Positions 46,217 through 64,000 of a stretch of 64,000 bases of DNA are shown one piece after another. The stretch's first letter is position 1. Each line of letters starts with the position of its first letter. Under the pieces are notes generated by a model that saw only the letters and a list, made by a program, of their open reading frames with translations, was not told the DNA's origin and made no database searches. This DNA is from Acanthosoma haemorrhoidale (taxonomy: Eukaryota > Arthropoda > Insecta > Hemiptera > Acanthosomatidae): contig OV884015.1 of the NCBI GenBank assembly GCA_930367205.1, forward strand, positions 37,935,288 to 37,999,287. The letters are read 5' to 3'. A program made the position numbers and the translations under genes.

Positions 46217-46950
46217 AATTCATCAAGTTTTTTGACTCGTTGCAGCATCTCACAAGCCTAGTGTTTAACACTATTACCCCTCCGCTCGTCCCGCATCGAT
46301 AGTTATATAATGCTAAGAATATTATAATGCTAATATTATTTATAATGCTAAAAGTATAAGCAAGCCCCTTCTACTGTATGTATGACTTCATGGAAGTCAC
46401 TGATGGTTTCTGTTATTTTTAAGTATGCAACCGCACCCCTACTTCCCTTACTCCCTATTCCCAGAACTACCCTTTTCTTATACATATATGTCTCAGCTTT
46501 AGCCCCAGACCACACTGGTTCCCAGACACTTGTTCCCACACATTCCACCCAGTATGTAGTAACGTAACTGTTAATATTTGTATATACCAGTGTTTTGCTT
46601 ATACTTTCTTAATAATAAAGCTTTTCTTTCTTTTCTTTTAAAAGACTCTCCTCTACAAAGATTATTTAACTGATGACAACAGACTGTTGGGGAAAATTGA
46701 GTTAGGATTTAGTTTTTATTGTTAGATGTAGGTTAGTTTTAAGTATATGATAAATAAGGTGAGCTCCTTTTACTTTTACAGATGTTCAATAAATTAATGT
46801 ATAATGCACATCATTATACTTTTGTACAAGCGCAGATCAAAATATGTAATACTCAGAAATTGTATAAAATATAGCCAAGATACAGGAAATATATTGACGT
46901 ATTGTAAATAGGTTCATTCGTAGGATTTATATTGAATATTGTTATTATTT
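46217..46950 (+). mobile_element. NLR-A 3' fragment, copy 3, interrupted by LTR-2
   Basis: Two blocks, 46217-46300 (end of ORF2; TTTTTTGACTCGTTGCAGCA, AGTGTTTAACACTA, CCCGCATCGAT) and 46672-46950 (ACAACAGACTGTTGGGG, AAGGTGAGCTCC, TACAGGAAATAT), are contiguous in the copy at 38.1-38.6 kb. They are separated here by a solo LTR-2. The coding part is too short and degraded to act. Confidence 0.75.
46301..46671 (-). mobile_element. Solo LTR-2 inserted in NLR-A copy 3
   Basis: The minus-strand copy of the 43334-43658 repeat begins AGTTAAATAATC and ends GCATTATATAACT. Flanking GAT is repeated (46298-46300 and 46672-46674), a 3-bp duplication, a little shorter than the usual 4-6. It carries an AATAAAGC-type signal (46612-46620 on the plus strand) and no internal region, as left by recombination between two LTRs. 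Confidence 0.75.
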
Positions 46951-48060
46951 TGTAACTAAGTTGCCTTTAAAATAATACCAAAACAATATTGAGATCAATG
47001 ATCGTCGGATCCGCTCTATCGTCACCACGTCAACTGTCTAGAAATAATATTAGAAAATTGAAAAAGTCATTATCCTGCCAATGAATAGCATGTAATCCAT
47101 AATCATTTTCAACGGATAGATACAAAATCGCGTTGAATTAATAAGCGCGGCTGATTCACTACCGATCCTTGACATACTGATCGCCTCTAATAATTTTATA
47201 GTGTTGCAAGGATTTCCGCTTCGGTGTGGAGTTGACTCCATTTTAAGTCAGACGACTCATGGGTGTACGGCCAGCGGGTGGGAGAGAGACGGTGAAAAGG
47301 CTCGGAGAATGGATGGGTGAGATATTTCGAGGTATGTGAAGATATAAATAGCTCACCTGGAGTAACGTACGCCAGACGGAATCGATAGTCTCATTCACAA
47401 TAGCGCTCGGGTCAGGTCACCACACACGATCCGTCTTCCTTTCTACCGCTTACTATATTTGTCCCAACGGCCGTCATTAACTCCATACGCAATTGCCGAA
47501 TGGAATAGGCCAGGTAGTAAATAGTTTTATCCAGTAGTGGTGTTTGCTATGTGTATTTTGGATCAAAGCCACGATCTATTTTTATTTTTTTTTTAATCTT
47601 CCTCTGTGAAGAATCGTTCTTTAAACGGCTTAATTGTTCTGGCCTGATGCTTATAAGTATTTATTCTCATATATATCAACTCAGCCTGAAACAGATCGTT
47701 AATTATTAATAATTAAACGAGAAGACTTCAGTAGTTTCCGCAGTGCTGTTCGCAATCCTTTCATCAGCTTAACTACTTCGTTCGTTTCCATCTTTCCATC
47801 CTTCTGTTATTTCGAGTAGATTCTACTTCGATTTCTTCCAGAGGCAAGGTGTCAGAGATCAAAGCGACACCCAATCAAAGGCAAATTCAGAGCCGCTTAG
47901 CTGCTTTACAAAGATAGTTATAATCAATGTAGAAGAAGTGGATTAAATAAATTATTCCCAGGATTCTAAAGAGTATTACAAGTAAAGAGACCCAAATTAT
48001 ACCTGATTTTCCCTAATTTTACGTTGGTATAGTTATGTATCATCATTACATTCATTATAT
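46951..48060. other. Unassigned sequence
   Basis: A TATAAATA at about 47344 is followed by GC-richer DNA, which might be a promoter, but no transcript structure can be supported. Confidence 0.3.
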
Positions 48061-49083
48061 AACAACTTTATTATGATAAAATTACAATCTGCCTGATTGG
48101 ACTATAAGTAATTGTGCAATATGATCTCGTTCATACCAATTTTCATTCACTCGCTCATTCATACTATATATACAAACAGCCCAGAGGCCCCCCAAGTCCA
48201 CATGGTTGTCACCTCCCTCGCGTGCGAAGGAGGAAGCGGAGTCTGGGGAAGTCCCCCACGCTCCTACGTCAGCCGCGTCACTGGATAAGAGCGAGTGGAG
48301 GCTGACCAAGAGCGCGAGAGCCACAGACGCTCATGACATGATAGAGAAACTGGACAGTGCCAGGACCCCCACTGTCACTTATTTACAGCAGGTCACGAGG
48401 CCATTGCCGTTTTTGTCTCCGAGGAGGATTATAGGGATTAGTGGTGCAGTGCAATGACTGTGCTAGGGAATTAGGGTGGTTGGATAGGTTACTATGGAAT
48501 TTTATGAACTCGGAAGGGATGAGTTCAAGAATGTAGGGTATATTCAGATCATTATGAAGGGTTTTGTTGCTGACGTAATAAGGGGGATTTACTATTGTTC
48601 TCAGGACTTTTGATTGAAAGGATTGGATGCGCTTGATGTTTGACTATTTTGCTGTCCCCCATAGCACTATTCCGTATGTCCTGATTGGCTTAAGTATATC
48701 TTTGTAAATAAGTAGTTTATTTTCTATTGAGCGATGGGATGTCCTTCGAAGTAGTCTGTACAGTTGTCCAAAGCGTCTGATTAGTTCTTGTCTTTTTACC
48801 CTCGTGTGTTGGTCAGTCTTTTATCGAGATGGAAGCCTAAATACCGTACTGTCTAAGACACGGGGAGAGGAATTGAATTTAAAAAGACTGGCGGACAGGA
48901 CTTGCGACAGAGGGTAAAGGTTATGTGGGAACATTTTCCTTCGTTGACTTAGATTCGCCATTGGTTTCACTAATACTCGATCTCGTCAAGGTGTTTTTGA
49001 AGGTTTTGGGATGCTATATCAGGGTCTGGATGGGTTGACAGGACTGCAGTATCATATGCAAATGTTGCCAAGAAGGTATTGGT
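48061..49083 (-). pseudogene. NLR-B reverse transcriptase fragment, copy 7 (longest)
   Basis: The minus-strand reading starts inside the reverse transcriptase at the catalytic region, ATFAYDTAVLSTHPDPDIAS, where FADD has become FAYD. Jockey-type C-terminal sequence follows: NKLLIYKDILKPIRTYGIVL, then a stop in place of a residue after GTAK, then NIKRIQSFQSKVLRTI and YYVSNKTLHNDL. The ORF end, QKRQWPRDLL and stop, lies at about 48383. The 3' UTR runs to about 48061 and ends TTTTATCATAATAAAG. Stops, frameshifts and the changed active site show it is dead. Confidence 0.85.
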
Positions 49084-49495
49084 TATGTATCATCAAATTA
49101 GAAACTCTTTCATAGAGAAAATGGAGATGGAAACTTACCAGTCCTAGCAGTCCTTAACTAATAGAAAGTATGCCAAGTATTAAAGCACGTGGGTTTGAAC
49201 TCTTTCCTTTCCTTGCTAATCCTCTTATACAAAGCGCTAAATAAATCTCTGCCTTGCCATTCTCAAGTCTTAGCCGACAATCCTCCCTTGCTTCTTTGGT
49301 ATTACGCTTCAGCGACGTTAGTGCCTTGTTTAAGATCCTACCCTGAATGCCCATGCTCTTAAACCCATGAAATAGTAGAAATTTCAAGAGTAGAGTCCTA
49401 AATTAAAACAGAAATGCGATTCTCGGCCAGTGAGAGCTATTAGAAAAACAAATTCTACAGTCTTGTAGCAGGAACAAGCAATTACCCTCTAATTA
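49084..49495. other. Unassigned sequence
   Basis: No features supported. Confidence 0.4.
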
Positions 49496-49499
49496 CTAC

Positions 49500-49770
49500 T
49501 GCCTGTAAACCACAGTTAAGTTGGTTCGAATATATACAAAGAATGCAAGTCGATGGATTTCCAAATAAAATCTGGGAAGGCAGCGGACGCCCCACTTGAG
49601 AGGCCATCTGGGAACCGGGAACCCCTTGATCAACTGGCTCAATAGAAAGGATGTTCCTGGAATGAATTTAGAAGACTTGAGAATGAGAGAGAAAACTTCA
49701 AGGACCGAGTCTACCCTCAGACCGTGAGGTAAAAAGCGACTGTCAAAGAAGAACAAGAAAATCCAAGTGC
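49500..49770 (+). pseudogene. Possible C-terminal tail of another non-LTR ORF2
   Basis: The plus-strand reading in broken frames gives QLSWFEYIQRMQVDGFPNKI, WEGSGRPT and NWLNRKDVPGMNLEDLRMRE. This resembles the WxGHVxRM...GRPRxxW...MREDR tail common in endonuclease-reverse transcriptase genes of insects. It is diverged and cannot be assigned to NLR-A or NLR-B. Confidence 0.4.
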
Positions 49771-50794
49771 TTCAGAAGTCCTATTACCTAGAGGGTACCT
49801 TCTGTACCCTCGTTATTTCTGTAAGCAGACTTTACATAGACGATCAAACATTTTCCATCAAATCAATTGTCAATCAAAAATAGGTTAATAATTTGATCAA
49901 AATCTTATATATCTCTTCCATCAACTTATGCCTATGTACATTATATTTTCAAAAATGGGAATAGACTTTTAAAAAACGTGGTAGTTGGTGTGAGTGCCCC
50001 GAGCATAATGAGAATTTGGAGTTGATAACGAGAAGAATAAAACTAATTGGACATTTTCAAGAACAACTTGTTGTCTATTGGCTGGTTGTAAATATAATTA
50101 AATTATTTGTGATATATTATTAATTTTTTAAATGGCAGTAAGATATTCATTCGTTTTTAATACTTACTACATATATTACTAAAAATTATTTATACTTTTG
50201 CGATATGTTGCATGAACATTTTAAAATCGACTTATTTAATCAAATTCCATTCGTAGTAGAGATTTATTTTATTGTTTGTCAGTGGTTGTTAATCCCTTGG
50301 ATGATCACTCCTCTGTGGCTCAATAAATTCTTTATTACAACTGTGAAGAATATTATGTTCCTAATACGTATACATAAAACTTGTAGCTTAAGATAATCTG
50401 GTTTCTATACTTTTCAAAATATTTCTCATTAATTATTTTATTTATTTTGATTTATTTAATTAATTTATATTTATGAATTCATATCTGTTAATTACTTACA
50501 TTTTTTTGAATATTATTATACTTGATATATATTTTTACAAATAAAGTATTGCTTTATGACCTTTACAAATAGTACTGTAAAGGTGCGCAGGCCGTATGGC
50601 CACATTCACAAGTAGGGCTCATAGGAAATTTATTTTTTTATTGTTTTAATAGTAAATTTGTATTAACAAATTGTTAATATAATTATTAACAAGAAATGTA
50701 TTTAGTCCTAGATCCGTACACTTGATAATTAATGGGAGATTTTAGTTTTGTTATTGGTCCTACCGTAGTTAATACTTAACAGCCAAAGAAAAAA
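49771..50794. other. Unassigned AT-rich sequence
   Basis: No features supported. Confidence 0.4.
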
Positions 50795-50885
50795 TATACT
50801 TGCAAGATCAGGACTTGAACCCCGATATTTAATAGGGGGTTTCAACATCCGTACTACCCTGATTCGAGTGACGACCTTCCCAGTG
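50795..50885 (-). repeat. tRNA-like sequence, probable SINE relic
   Basis: On the minus strand a good B box and T arm are seen (TCGGGGTTCAAGTCCTGA, 5-bp stem), and upstream an A-box-like CAGGGTAGTACGG. The T loop is one base too long and no acceptor stem closes, so a working tRNA is unlikely. Confidence 0.4.
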
Positions 50886-53800
50886 TAAATCCTCTTGTAC
50901 CCTATTTACTCGGTGTTACTGTACCACAACTAACATTTGTAGTTTTATAACTAACATTTACTAAATCTCGTAATATTTCCATATTGTCCTTAACACTGGC
51001 ATACCAGCTCTCGGAAATTCAATTTAGGGTTCGAATTGTGCTCTTGCTGTCTGCCTATGTGCCCACCGGAGTACATAGCGTACAGTCTTCGAGAGTTTGG
51101 CCGAAGAGAATTCGTATTTGAGACAGGAGAGCTCAGTTGTGCTGGCAGAGACCCTGAATTGTCCTGATATGGCCATTAATTTTTTTCTTTGGCTGTTAAT
51201 TATTAATCTCCATATTTATTGTTTTCAATACGATATCATCTTAGTGACAGAAATGATTTTTTTAATTAATTTTATTCTCACCACTTTAGGGACTCGGGTT
51301 CAGACTTTTTCAAAGAATTATCGCGGTTGTCTAATAGCTATTATTGAAGCACTGTGATCATAAACCACAAATATCGACACGCCCTGAAAAATCATTGTGT
51401 CGTTCTGTGGGACTGGACTACATATCTGCCATTGGTCAATTATTATTTTGGCAATACCGGAAGGTTATGTTCATATTTAACCTTCTCGGTTTTGTCAATC
51501 CGAGACAGGTGTTACAGGAAGACTGATTTGCGTCACAATTTTAGATATTTAAATGTTGGAAAGAAACTGGTGCGAAGATTTTAAATGTTCAGGCTAAGTG
51601 TTTTTTGGTTTAAGTTAGCTGTCCTCAGATACTCGGCGTGTTCATATGAACTTCAAAGGAGTGGAGTCAATTTGAATCGGAACTGACAATTTCACCTATA
51701 AAATACATTTCTAGTTCTACCCACGCTTTAACGAGGACCTCTTTCCACCATCGATTTTACCTCAGCGAACAGTCTGTAGTTTTAACCTTCGATTATTTCG
51801 TTTTTCGTTTATTATTTAATTTACAAGATACAAATCATAACAAATGATAGACTTACATGCATGTTTTTCAGACCACAGTACAGTATGAATTGATAGTTAG
51901 TTCAATTTAGGGTTTTGCTCCTAAATTTTGTTCTTAAAGCACTTGACGACGTAGTAAACAGTCAGTATATTGGCAGTAAGCCATCAAGCCATTATACATT
52001 ACATTGATATAGATTTTTTTTAGTTTACTTCTCTTATGTTTTCGTCTATTTGTCTCCCTTTCCTGAAAATTATATTCTCTTTATATACCTATAAACAGTA
52101 ATTGACACAAGGAGGTTCCATTTTATTACCCCACAACATGAACATAGTAATGGGCTGATAAACAATTAATCATTGTATGGTTTAATTGTTGGTTGTAGGT
52201 TTTAATTAAGTAAATAACCAGCAATTAAACCCTAAGATACCAGTCAACGATGATTATTTAATTATATTGTGGCAATAAAAGAATTGTGAAGAGTCTAAAG
52301 TTTGATGAACAATCCATACATTTGTAAATATCTCGTTTTTAAGCAATATTTATGATATGTGACATGTTGTGTTACTCAAGTAAACTATAATTACTTAAAT
52401 TCATTAAACTGTTATCAAAAGTTTATTAGCAAATTTATGCGATCCCAGTTTCGTATAATAATGTATATAAAAGTACTTGATGATCCAATTATACTATTAA
52501 TCTTCTTGTTATAAATGATGCTCAGTTACTTGTAATTAAAAAATAAACATTTGTCTGCCATAGTAAGTTGAGTATCAAGCTGTCGAATTCCTGGATTAAT
52601 AATATGTTATATTTGTTAAGACTTTAGGGGATATAATTATGCAAAAAAAAATCATTTAAATCAATTCGTGGAAGTAATGAAACTGTGTTAATTGTGTGAT
52701 GCATCACGGTTGACTTGCAGTTTTTTTTTTTTTTATACATTACAGAATGTACAACATGTTATAGTTGTTGCATGTTTACCGTAGCATGTGTATATTGCCT
52801 GTTGGTAACTGTAAAGCGCTTTCTAAGGCAAGAAACGAGGAATTGAGGTTACGAAAGTGAATAATTTCACGCTCTGCCGGTGTACGGAGATGGGGTTTCC
52901 CCTCCTTAGATGATGAAGAAGTTAGCAAAATATTAATTGGAGCCCTGATCTAATTTTGGTTCTATGTAATCTGTACGGAATGTTTAAAAAGGGCTTACCG
53001 GAAGAACCAGCTGCTCTCTGAAGTAGAATGAACGAGGAATATTATTAAAAACACTTAGCCCGGTAATCAATTCAGACCGCTCTATTTTTTCTTCTTTTAG
53101 ACATAGCTGGCTGTTATTCTTATAAGCCCGATAAAACGAGTGGTGTCAATTCATTCTGATATATAAAACAAATAATACGACAGGATTTAAACATCATTAA
53201 TTATATTGTAAAAGAGTAGTTCTTGAGTGTAGTAATCAATATTTGATTATATTAGCAATCAAACTCTATGCATGTGTTTGGTATAAAACTTTTCACGATA
53301 TATATGACTTCGATGTAATACTGTTTGAATTCCGAATTGAATCATTAAGTAAAAAATAGCACCGAAGTCACAGTAATTATTATCACTTCCTACGATTTAA
53401 TTCATTTAGCCAGGCTTTTTATTTAAATTTTCTAGTGGTTTGGTATAATTATTTTCACAATTATTCAGCTATAATGTAGGACTACTTTTTGAATCCCAAT
53501 TTGTATCGCTTTTTAAAATTATAAAATAAATTAATTTTATTTTTTACAATTCATCGTATTATGCCAGGAGTAGTTAATTTATTTTATGCGTGTGTTATGA
53601 TACTTAATTCCACAATTGCTCTTACTTTAATTTAGTACTGTTCGAATTTCGAACTTGTATCATTTGTTATTTATTGTTTTTTCCTTGCGTAGCATTATTG
53701 TACACAGTATTATTGTAGCATAATAACTGGCTATATCTCATCATAATAATTGGCTTTATCTGACCGATTACAACTACATATTCTCTTTCTGCTTCGGAGT

Positions 53801-56286
53801 CGTCTGTGAACAAAAATCAAAGGCTTCTGAATTCAGTAGTCCTGAAAAAAAGATTATTTAAAGTTATATTTATTTTATTGTGGTATATTAGATATAATAT
53901 ATATTGTTTATATATATATATATATATATGTATATTATTATTAATGTTAAATAAACAGATATTACATAATATCAATGAGTATATCGAGATCTACAATTTA
54001 AGTGCTACTTGTGATGCGAGTTCTATATAGGGTTAATTCGCAGTGTTTTTCTTGTAGGGTCATAAAGTCAACATGTTATTATATTGCATGTTTATTGTAC
54101 AAAATAGCTGTATATTTCATATTCATGCATTTAAGAACCCACCTGTATAAAAAGTGTTTCGAGTGGAATGGAGAAAGGTCTGAGGGCATTGCTTCCAACT
54201 GTTGCATGTTTTTCGTGTTGTATCTCTTCAACTGTGCATGGCATAATTTATAGGAATAGTTTCCTTCTAACCTAAAGGAAAATTCTACTCGTCTACTCCA
54301 TTTCATATTTACTCTGTTATCTCAGGGTAACAATCTCGAATTATTCAAGCTCTAAAATACAACATTTATTAATTATTCATTCTGTCATTATATGTTCTCA
54401 ATTAAATAAATATTCACTACTCCTGTTTATACCAGGCGAATAATGTTTATGAATGGCATTAATAATTGATGCCTTTGTTTAATTAATTATCATCCGCTTA
54501 ACATCATTAACATCCCTTGTCAATCGGGAAAACTGGTTCAATACCAATTAAAATTGATTTATTTATTAATTATTAAGCAATTAATAAATAATATATCATC
54601 GAATATCAATATCATCGAAATCCGTTGTTTTTCCTGTTTTTGAACTAAAATATTTCACGTTAGGGTGGTTTAGGGTGGTTTACTAGCTCTTATTTAATTT
54701 CCTAGGGTTTATCTCCTACCTCGGTCGGCTGAAGTTATTCATTAGCTGAAGAAGCAAGCTTAGACGTTTAAGTTATTCATTGAGGTGTGTGATGCATTAA
54801 AAAATAATCTTTATTCTGCAACCTCTTTCTCCCTTAAGAATGTGTACAAATATGTTAAGAAATAAAAGGCGACAGTCTAGGCTGTGGATGGGATCAAATA
54901 ACACTTAAAGCTTCAAATAAATTCTTAAAAATAAGGAAACTGTTACCTGCAAATATATTGTTATATATTACATTTCTCACTTGTAAACATTAAACAGCAA
55001 CAGGTTGAGTAAGAAATAAAAATAGAAAAGATGGGATTTGAAAAATGGAATAACGGTAGGTGTTATGGTTGTAGTTTCTAACGAAAAATAAGCGATCCAA
55101 AAATTAAGATCTGTGGGAGGGGGGAGGTAGTCTGTTGGACATTGTGATTTAAGAAAATTTTACAGATGTGGTTGGATGCAAAAAGTTCGGATAAATTATT
55201 GCCGTCTGGTGAAAGGAATGGCCACTGCTGACTCTCAATTGTGATGTGACATACGTGGGACTCTCACTATTCCGAAGATATATTTATCGAGTTAATATAA
55301 TATACCCGATGTCACTACCTTGATTTATGTGTAATGGAACCAACCGCTCCAACGTCCCGAGAAATTCGGGGAATGCAAGGATTTAGAAATGACAGGGTGA
55401 GGTGAGGTGTGGTTGTGGAAAGATGTCACCTGAAATACCGCACCGTAGCGTGCGGAAATAAGCATTGCCTGGTTCTTTATGTACATGATCATCAATAATA
55501 TGAAAAAAAAATTCTTGAATCGATTGCATTTTATCACTTAGCTATTGCAAATGATAAATGGAATTACCATACGACAAGGCTGTGTTGTTCAAGCTTCTTA
55601 TGGACCATCAACGCTGCTGATTTATAAAAGGCGATATTGCACAATTAGTTATTGCTGGCATACATAGATTGGACTTGCGAGCCTATATGTGCAGTGAGTC
55701 ACCTACGCACAGTGCGTAGAAGCCTGTGTCCCACACCAACATCTCTCTCAAGGTATGTTTCAGCGTAATGTAATACGAGTATGTACTCTGTCCTTCTTTA
55801 CGTCTCTGTAATTTTCGATCACGTCAATCGGTTTGCATTTGATCCATGGATCAGAAATGATACATACTTTGAATTACTTTATGTTTTAGCAAAATTAATG
55901 TGTTTCTAGCATTTTCATATCAAGATACTGTAACCTACTGTTTTATGTCACGAGCTTTCACATCTTCCGTGAAGTCTGGGCTTCTAAATGCGTTTTGATA
56001 ACAAACAAAGGATGTGTAAGCGTCGGCTGATTTTGGGAGCCACCCTGATCCCATTGTTAGCAGTGCAGGAAGGAGGGTCCGGTGCATGGTTCTTGGCCCG
56101 TAACTCCGGTCGCGGTTTCGCCTCCACACCTGCTTCCGTGGGGCGTCTGGTGCACGGATCCACTGTAGTGATTTATAAGTCGTATAAAATAGGATTATTC
56201 AATAACTATTGAGTCAATTTTTCAGCCTGTCAGTTTTTTTCCTGTTAAATCTTTATTGATTGGTTTTCTGTTTTGTTTTTTTTAAG
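50886..56286. other. Unassigned AT-rich sequence upstream of Csk
   Basis: Over 5 kb with only short chance ORFs. A short foldback (GGTTTAATTGTTGGTT at 52179-52194 with its inverse at 52216-52231) and a short AT repeat near 53910 are the only structures seen. The GC-richer patch at 56030-56150 might hold an untranslated first exon or promoter of Csk, without proof. Confidence 0.35.
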
Positions 56287-56435
56287 GTTACAAATATTGG
56301 AGCTAAGGAGAGGCGTCGATGCGAGATATGGAGGAGAGGACACTAGTGTGAAAATCAATTATATAATGCATTTTCGTTGTCTCGACAATTTGGGTAGCAA
56401 TGAATCAGACTTTGCAAGGCACCACGCTAACTCAG
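56287..56435 (+). CDS. Candidate 5' exon of Csk (start codon at 56400)
   Basis: Bounded by a strong acceptor (TTTTGTTTTTTTTAAG before 56287) and a consensus donor (CTCAG/GTAAGC after 56435). An ATG at 56400 with G at -3 opens 12 codons (MNQTLQGTTLTQ) that end in phase 0, matching the phase of the next sure exon at 58817. The longer frame through this exon, starting upstream, would be out of phase with that exon. No homology supports it; a transcript read is needed. Confidence 0.35.
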
Positions 56436-57138
56436 GTAAGCATCTTTCCATTCACTACAAAATATAGTTAACTTACATATTAAAAACTACAAAATAATGC
56501 TTGTTTTAAAAATTCAAGTTTAATTGTGTCCGATATTATTCAACTATAAATCAAATTTCAACTTTCTAACGTGGGTTAGTGACTTGTAATGATCGCAACC
56601 GAATTCGGCAACGAAGACAGGTGCTAAACCTTTGTGTACTTTCTGCTTCTAATGGAAGTTCGGCATGAATCGAATAGATAATATACATTAAGCAGAAGTT
56701 TTACCGTTTCCGGTGAGTATTGGTCATCTGAAAACAGAATCAATTTTTAGCTTTTTCTAGCATAATTGTAAAATTCCTTGACTCGACTCTGCCAATCTTG
56801 TGTACTTTAATTTTCCATATAAAGTACTTTTTGCTTAAATCAATCATTAGTTTGCGAGATATTTGAGAAATAGCGGAATAATTACCTTTACACACACCCC
56901 CCCCCCTCGCGGTCGCCCTCACCCTCGGGGACGAAGAAAGGTGCTTTTTGTGCTAAAAATGGAGAAGTTGGTGTAATCTTATTCGCCTATATGCAGAACC
57001 TTCTATTACCTAAAATACCTGTGTAAGAAATGTACTTCCCCAAACTTTATAAGCTTCCTGTATTCTGTGTATATAATATGAAAACCATTATTTCATGAAT
57101 CTGGAGGAAGAAGTAAAACGTGGACCAAACCAATTCTG

Positions 57139-57552
57139 GTGTTGACGCATGTCTTTAGTGCTGCTTGTGGTAGGCAAAATCGCTACGATACATTAGTGAA
57201 ATTCACCTATGTCTTTAGTGGCCGTGGCTCATTTTCGAAAAATTCACCAGTTCCTATGAAAAGTCACTCATTTTTCCATTATGACAGAAATTTTAGAATT
57301 TCTAAACGTAATATAAGAAGAAAATACCAAATTTACACACCCAAACAGTATATTGATTTACCTCTAACTTCCAGAAAGAGGGTATTCAATGTTATACAAA
57401 TATCCTCAGAAAATGTACTCGATTTTAAGAACAAAAATATGTTAAGTCCCAAGACAAAACAACTAACTTCTCGATATCAAAATACAGACATTGAGTATTC
57501 TTCACATCAAACAAGTTATGTGATAACATTTGAATTTATAGATGTTCAATAG
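57139..57552 (+). CDS. Unrecognised 137-codon ORF in candidate Csk intron 1
   Basis: The longest unassigned open frame near Csk; basic and rich in Ser, Lys and Tyr. It has no known domain, no signal peptide, and lies between the candidate first exon and the first sure exon. In AT-rich DNA such a frame may occur by chance. Not an SH3 domain by eye. Confidence 0.15.
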   Translation: MLTHVFSAACGRQNRYDTLVKFTYVFSGRGSFSKNSPVPMKSHSFFHYDRNFRISKRNIRRKYQIYTPKQYIDLPLTSRKRVFNVIQISSENVLDFKNKNMLSPKTKQLTSRYQNTDIEYSSHQTSYVITFEFIDVQ

Positions 57553-58816
57553 GTATTAGTAAAATACACCTTTTGTTGCACAAACCAAAGAGTGGAGTTC
57601 CTTACATGCCAAGGGAGTTGAGGTACAATTGCAAAATCCCGATACATCCGAAGATACGAGATAATGAATAAAATAATACCTCATATATTTCAGATCAATA
57701 TAAATCATTGTATATGGATATGACAACATGGGCAACCACTAAAACTGAAGATGAGAAACTTGATGACAAATGAAATAACAATTTTATTACTCTTGTTACA
57801 AATAAGAACCTATAAACATTTTTAAAAAATGCAGTATCATTGTATTACAGCGCTGTTAGCATTACATATTTTTTAACTGGCATAAATATGTTATTATGTT
57901 ACTATTGTTTCTTTGCACTATTGTTTTAAGAATTTTTTTTTTTGCCACCAATATCTCGTGAATTTTCCATGGGTGGAAAATAAGTTAGAAGGAGGGAAAC
58001 ATTCTTTAATGAATCAACAAAACTAATAATATTTTAATTTTAGTTGATATAGTGTATGAACCAAATCATACAAATTTCACTCAAAAAAGTAATAAAAAAA
58101 AAATTTAGGAAGTTTTTTTGATTTCCCAAAAACTCTTTTTTTGGGTTTGGCCTCTTCAAAGGATTCAATTAAATGATAGGGGAGTAATTGTTGAGGTTAC
58201 CACCCCCATAGTATGTTTCCCATGCACAAATTAAAAAAAATGGACAAATTATTTGGTGATAATAATGGAATGCCACAATAAATATAAATTGAATAATTTA
58301 CTTTGTGACTGTCTAACTTGGTTGAAAGATTGAAATGACTATAGATAGGGCTGAGGGGTGTATTAGTGTGAATATTTTGTGGAAGGATTTATGCATGGAG
58401 TTCTTATACCATCAAGTACATTTGTAAGATGCTGAACTATATCTGTGCCCAATTAACTAGGATCTCTACTGGCCTAGAAGCATTTGCTTAACATGCCCAC
58501 CTGCATACTTCAGATATATTCAATATTAAAAAAAAAAAGTTGTCTAGTCACTATTTGTGTTGTAGTCACTTACTTACAATTTGTTTTGTTTTATACAGTA
58601 CTTATCAATACACCAATAAGAAGGAGCATAATTTTGTAGACAATTATTGACTGCTGGATAAGGGAATTGTAATTTTACAAATAAAGAATGAAGACAATTA
58701 CTTGTTTCTGTAATTTTACTCTTTATTTTCAGTTAACAGTTATTTGTTTCATTACTTTTTTTGCTTTTTTATTCTCTGAAATAATTGACACAACAATATT
58801 ACCTTGTTTGTTCCAG

Positions 58817-63994
<5,178 letters not shown>

Positions 63995-64000
63995 TAGAAA

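Noticed and set aside
46071..46548. Minus-strand ORFs of 66 codons each
   Set aside because: They fall in the antisense of the NLR-A fragment and within the solo LTR-2.
47340..47400. TATAAATA promoter of an unknown gene
   Set aside because: No open frame, exon or initiator at the right distance supports it.
50795..50885. Functional tRNA gene on the minus strand
   Set aside because: The T arm is good but the loop is one base too long and no acceptor stem closes.

Overview
The window looks like animal, most likely insect, nuclear DNA. It is AT-rich, has short GT-AG exons separated by large introns, and carries many degraded non-LTR retrotransposons, mariner-type transposons and LTR fragments. 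No bacterial-style operons, rRNA, CRISPR array or convincing functional tRNA were seen. The only recognisable conserved cellular gene is Csk (C-terminal Src kinase). Its exons on the + strand run from about 58.8 kb to 63.9 kb, and the last coding exon lies beyond the right edge. The species cannot be fixed from the sequence alone.

Layout. Positions 806-3422 hold a complete-looking DNA transposon with 25-bp inverted ends, TA target duplications and an intact 532-codon ORF. The ORF encodes psq and CENP-B type helix-turn-helix domains but no DDE nuclease, and the element carries about ten copies of a short motif at its ends and in its leader. From 3.4 to 23 kb there is mostly unassignable AT-rich DNA with scattered relics: a tRNA-like SINE, several 3' fragments of a jockey-like family (here called NLR-B), an LTR fragment, a mariner relic and a (GA)n microsatellite. 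At 23.9-27.2 kb a nearly complete non-LTR retrotransposon (NLR-A, minus strand) with an intact endonuclease/reverse transcriptase ORF sits inside an older LTR copy and is bounded by an exact 13-bp target duplication.

From 31.3 to 32.5 kb lies a broken mariner with good TIRs. At 34.06 kb there is an 89-bp poly(A)-tailed retro-insertion with a 15-bp target duplication. The 36-50 kb stretch is a mosaic: another copy of the LTR, further NLR-A and NLR-B 3' fragments, a perfect 27-bp-arm hairpin, a 66-bp-arm foldback, and a second LTR family with one copy followed by a possible primer-binding site and one solo copy inserted inside an NLR-A fragment. From 50 to 56 kb almost nothing can be assigned. 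From about 56.3 kb the Csk locus begins.

How it fits together: insertion order can be read from nesting (older LTR, then NLR-A; NLR-A fragment, then solo LTR). The psq-domain element, with its own candidate binding sites, is the most unusual item. Csk is a normal single-copy signalling gene in this repeat-rich setting. Family names NLR-A, NLR-B, LTR-1 and LTR-2 are labels used only here; all similarities between copies were judged by eye.
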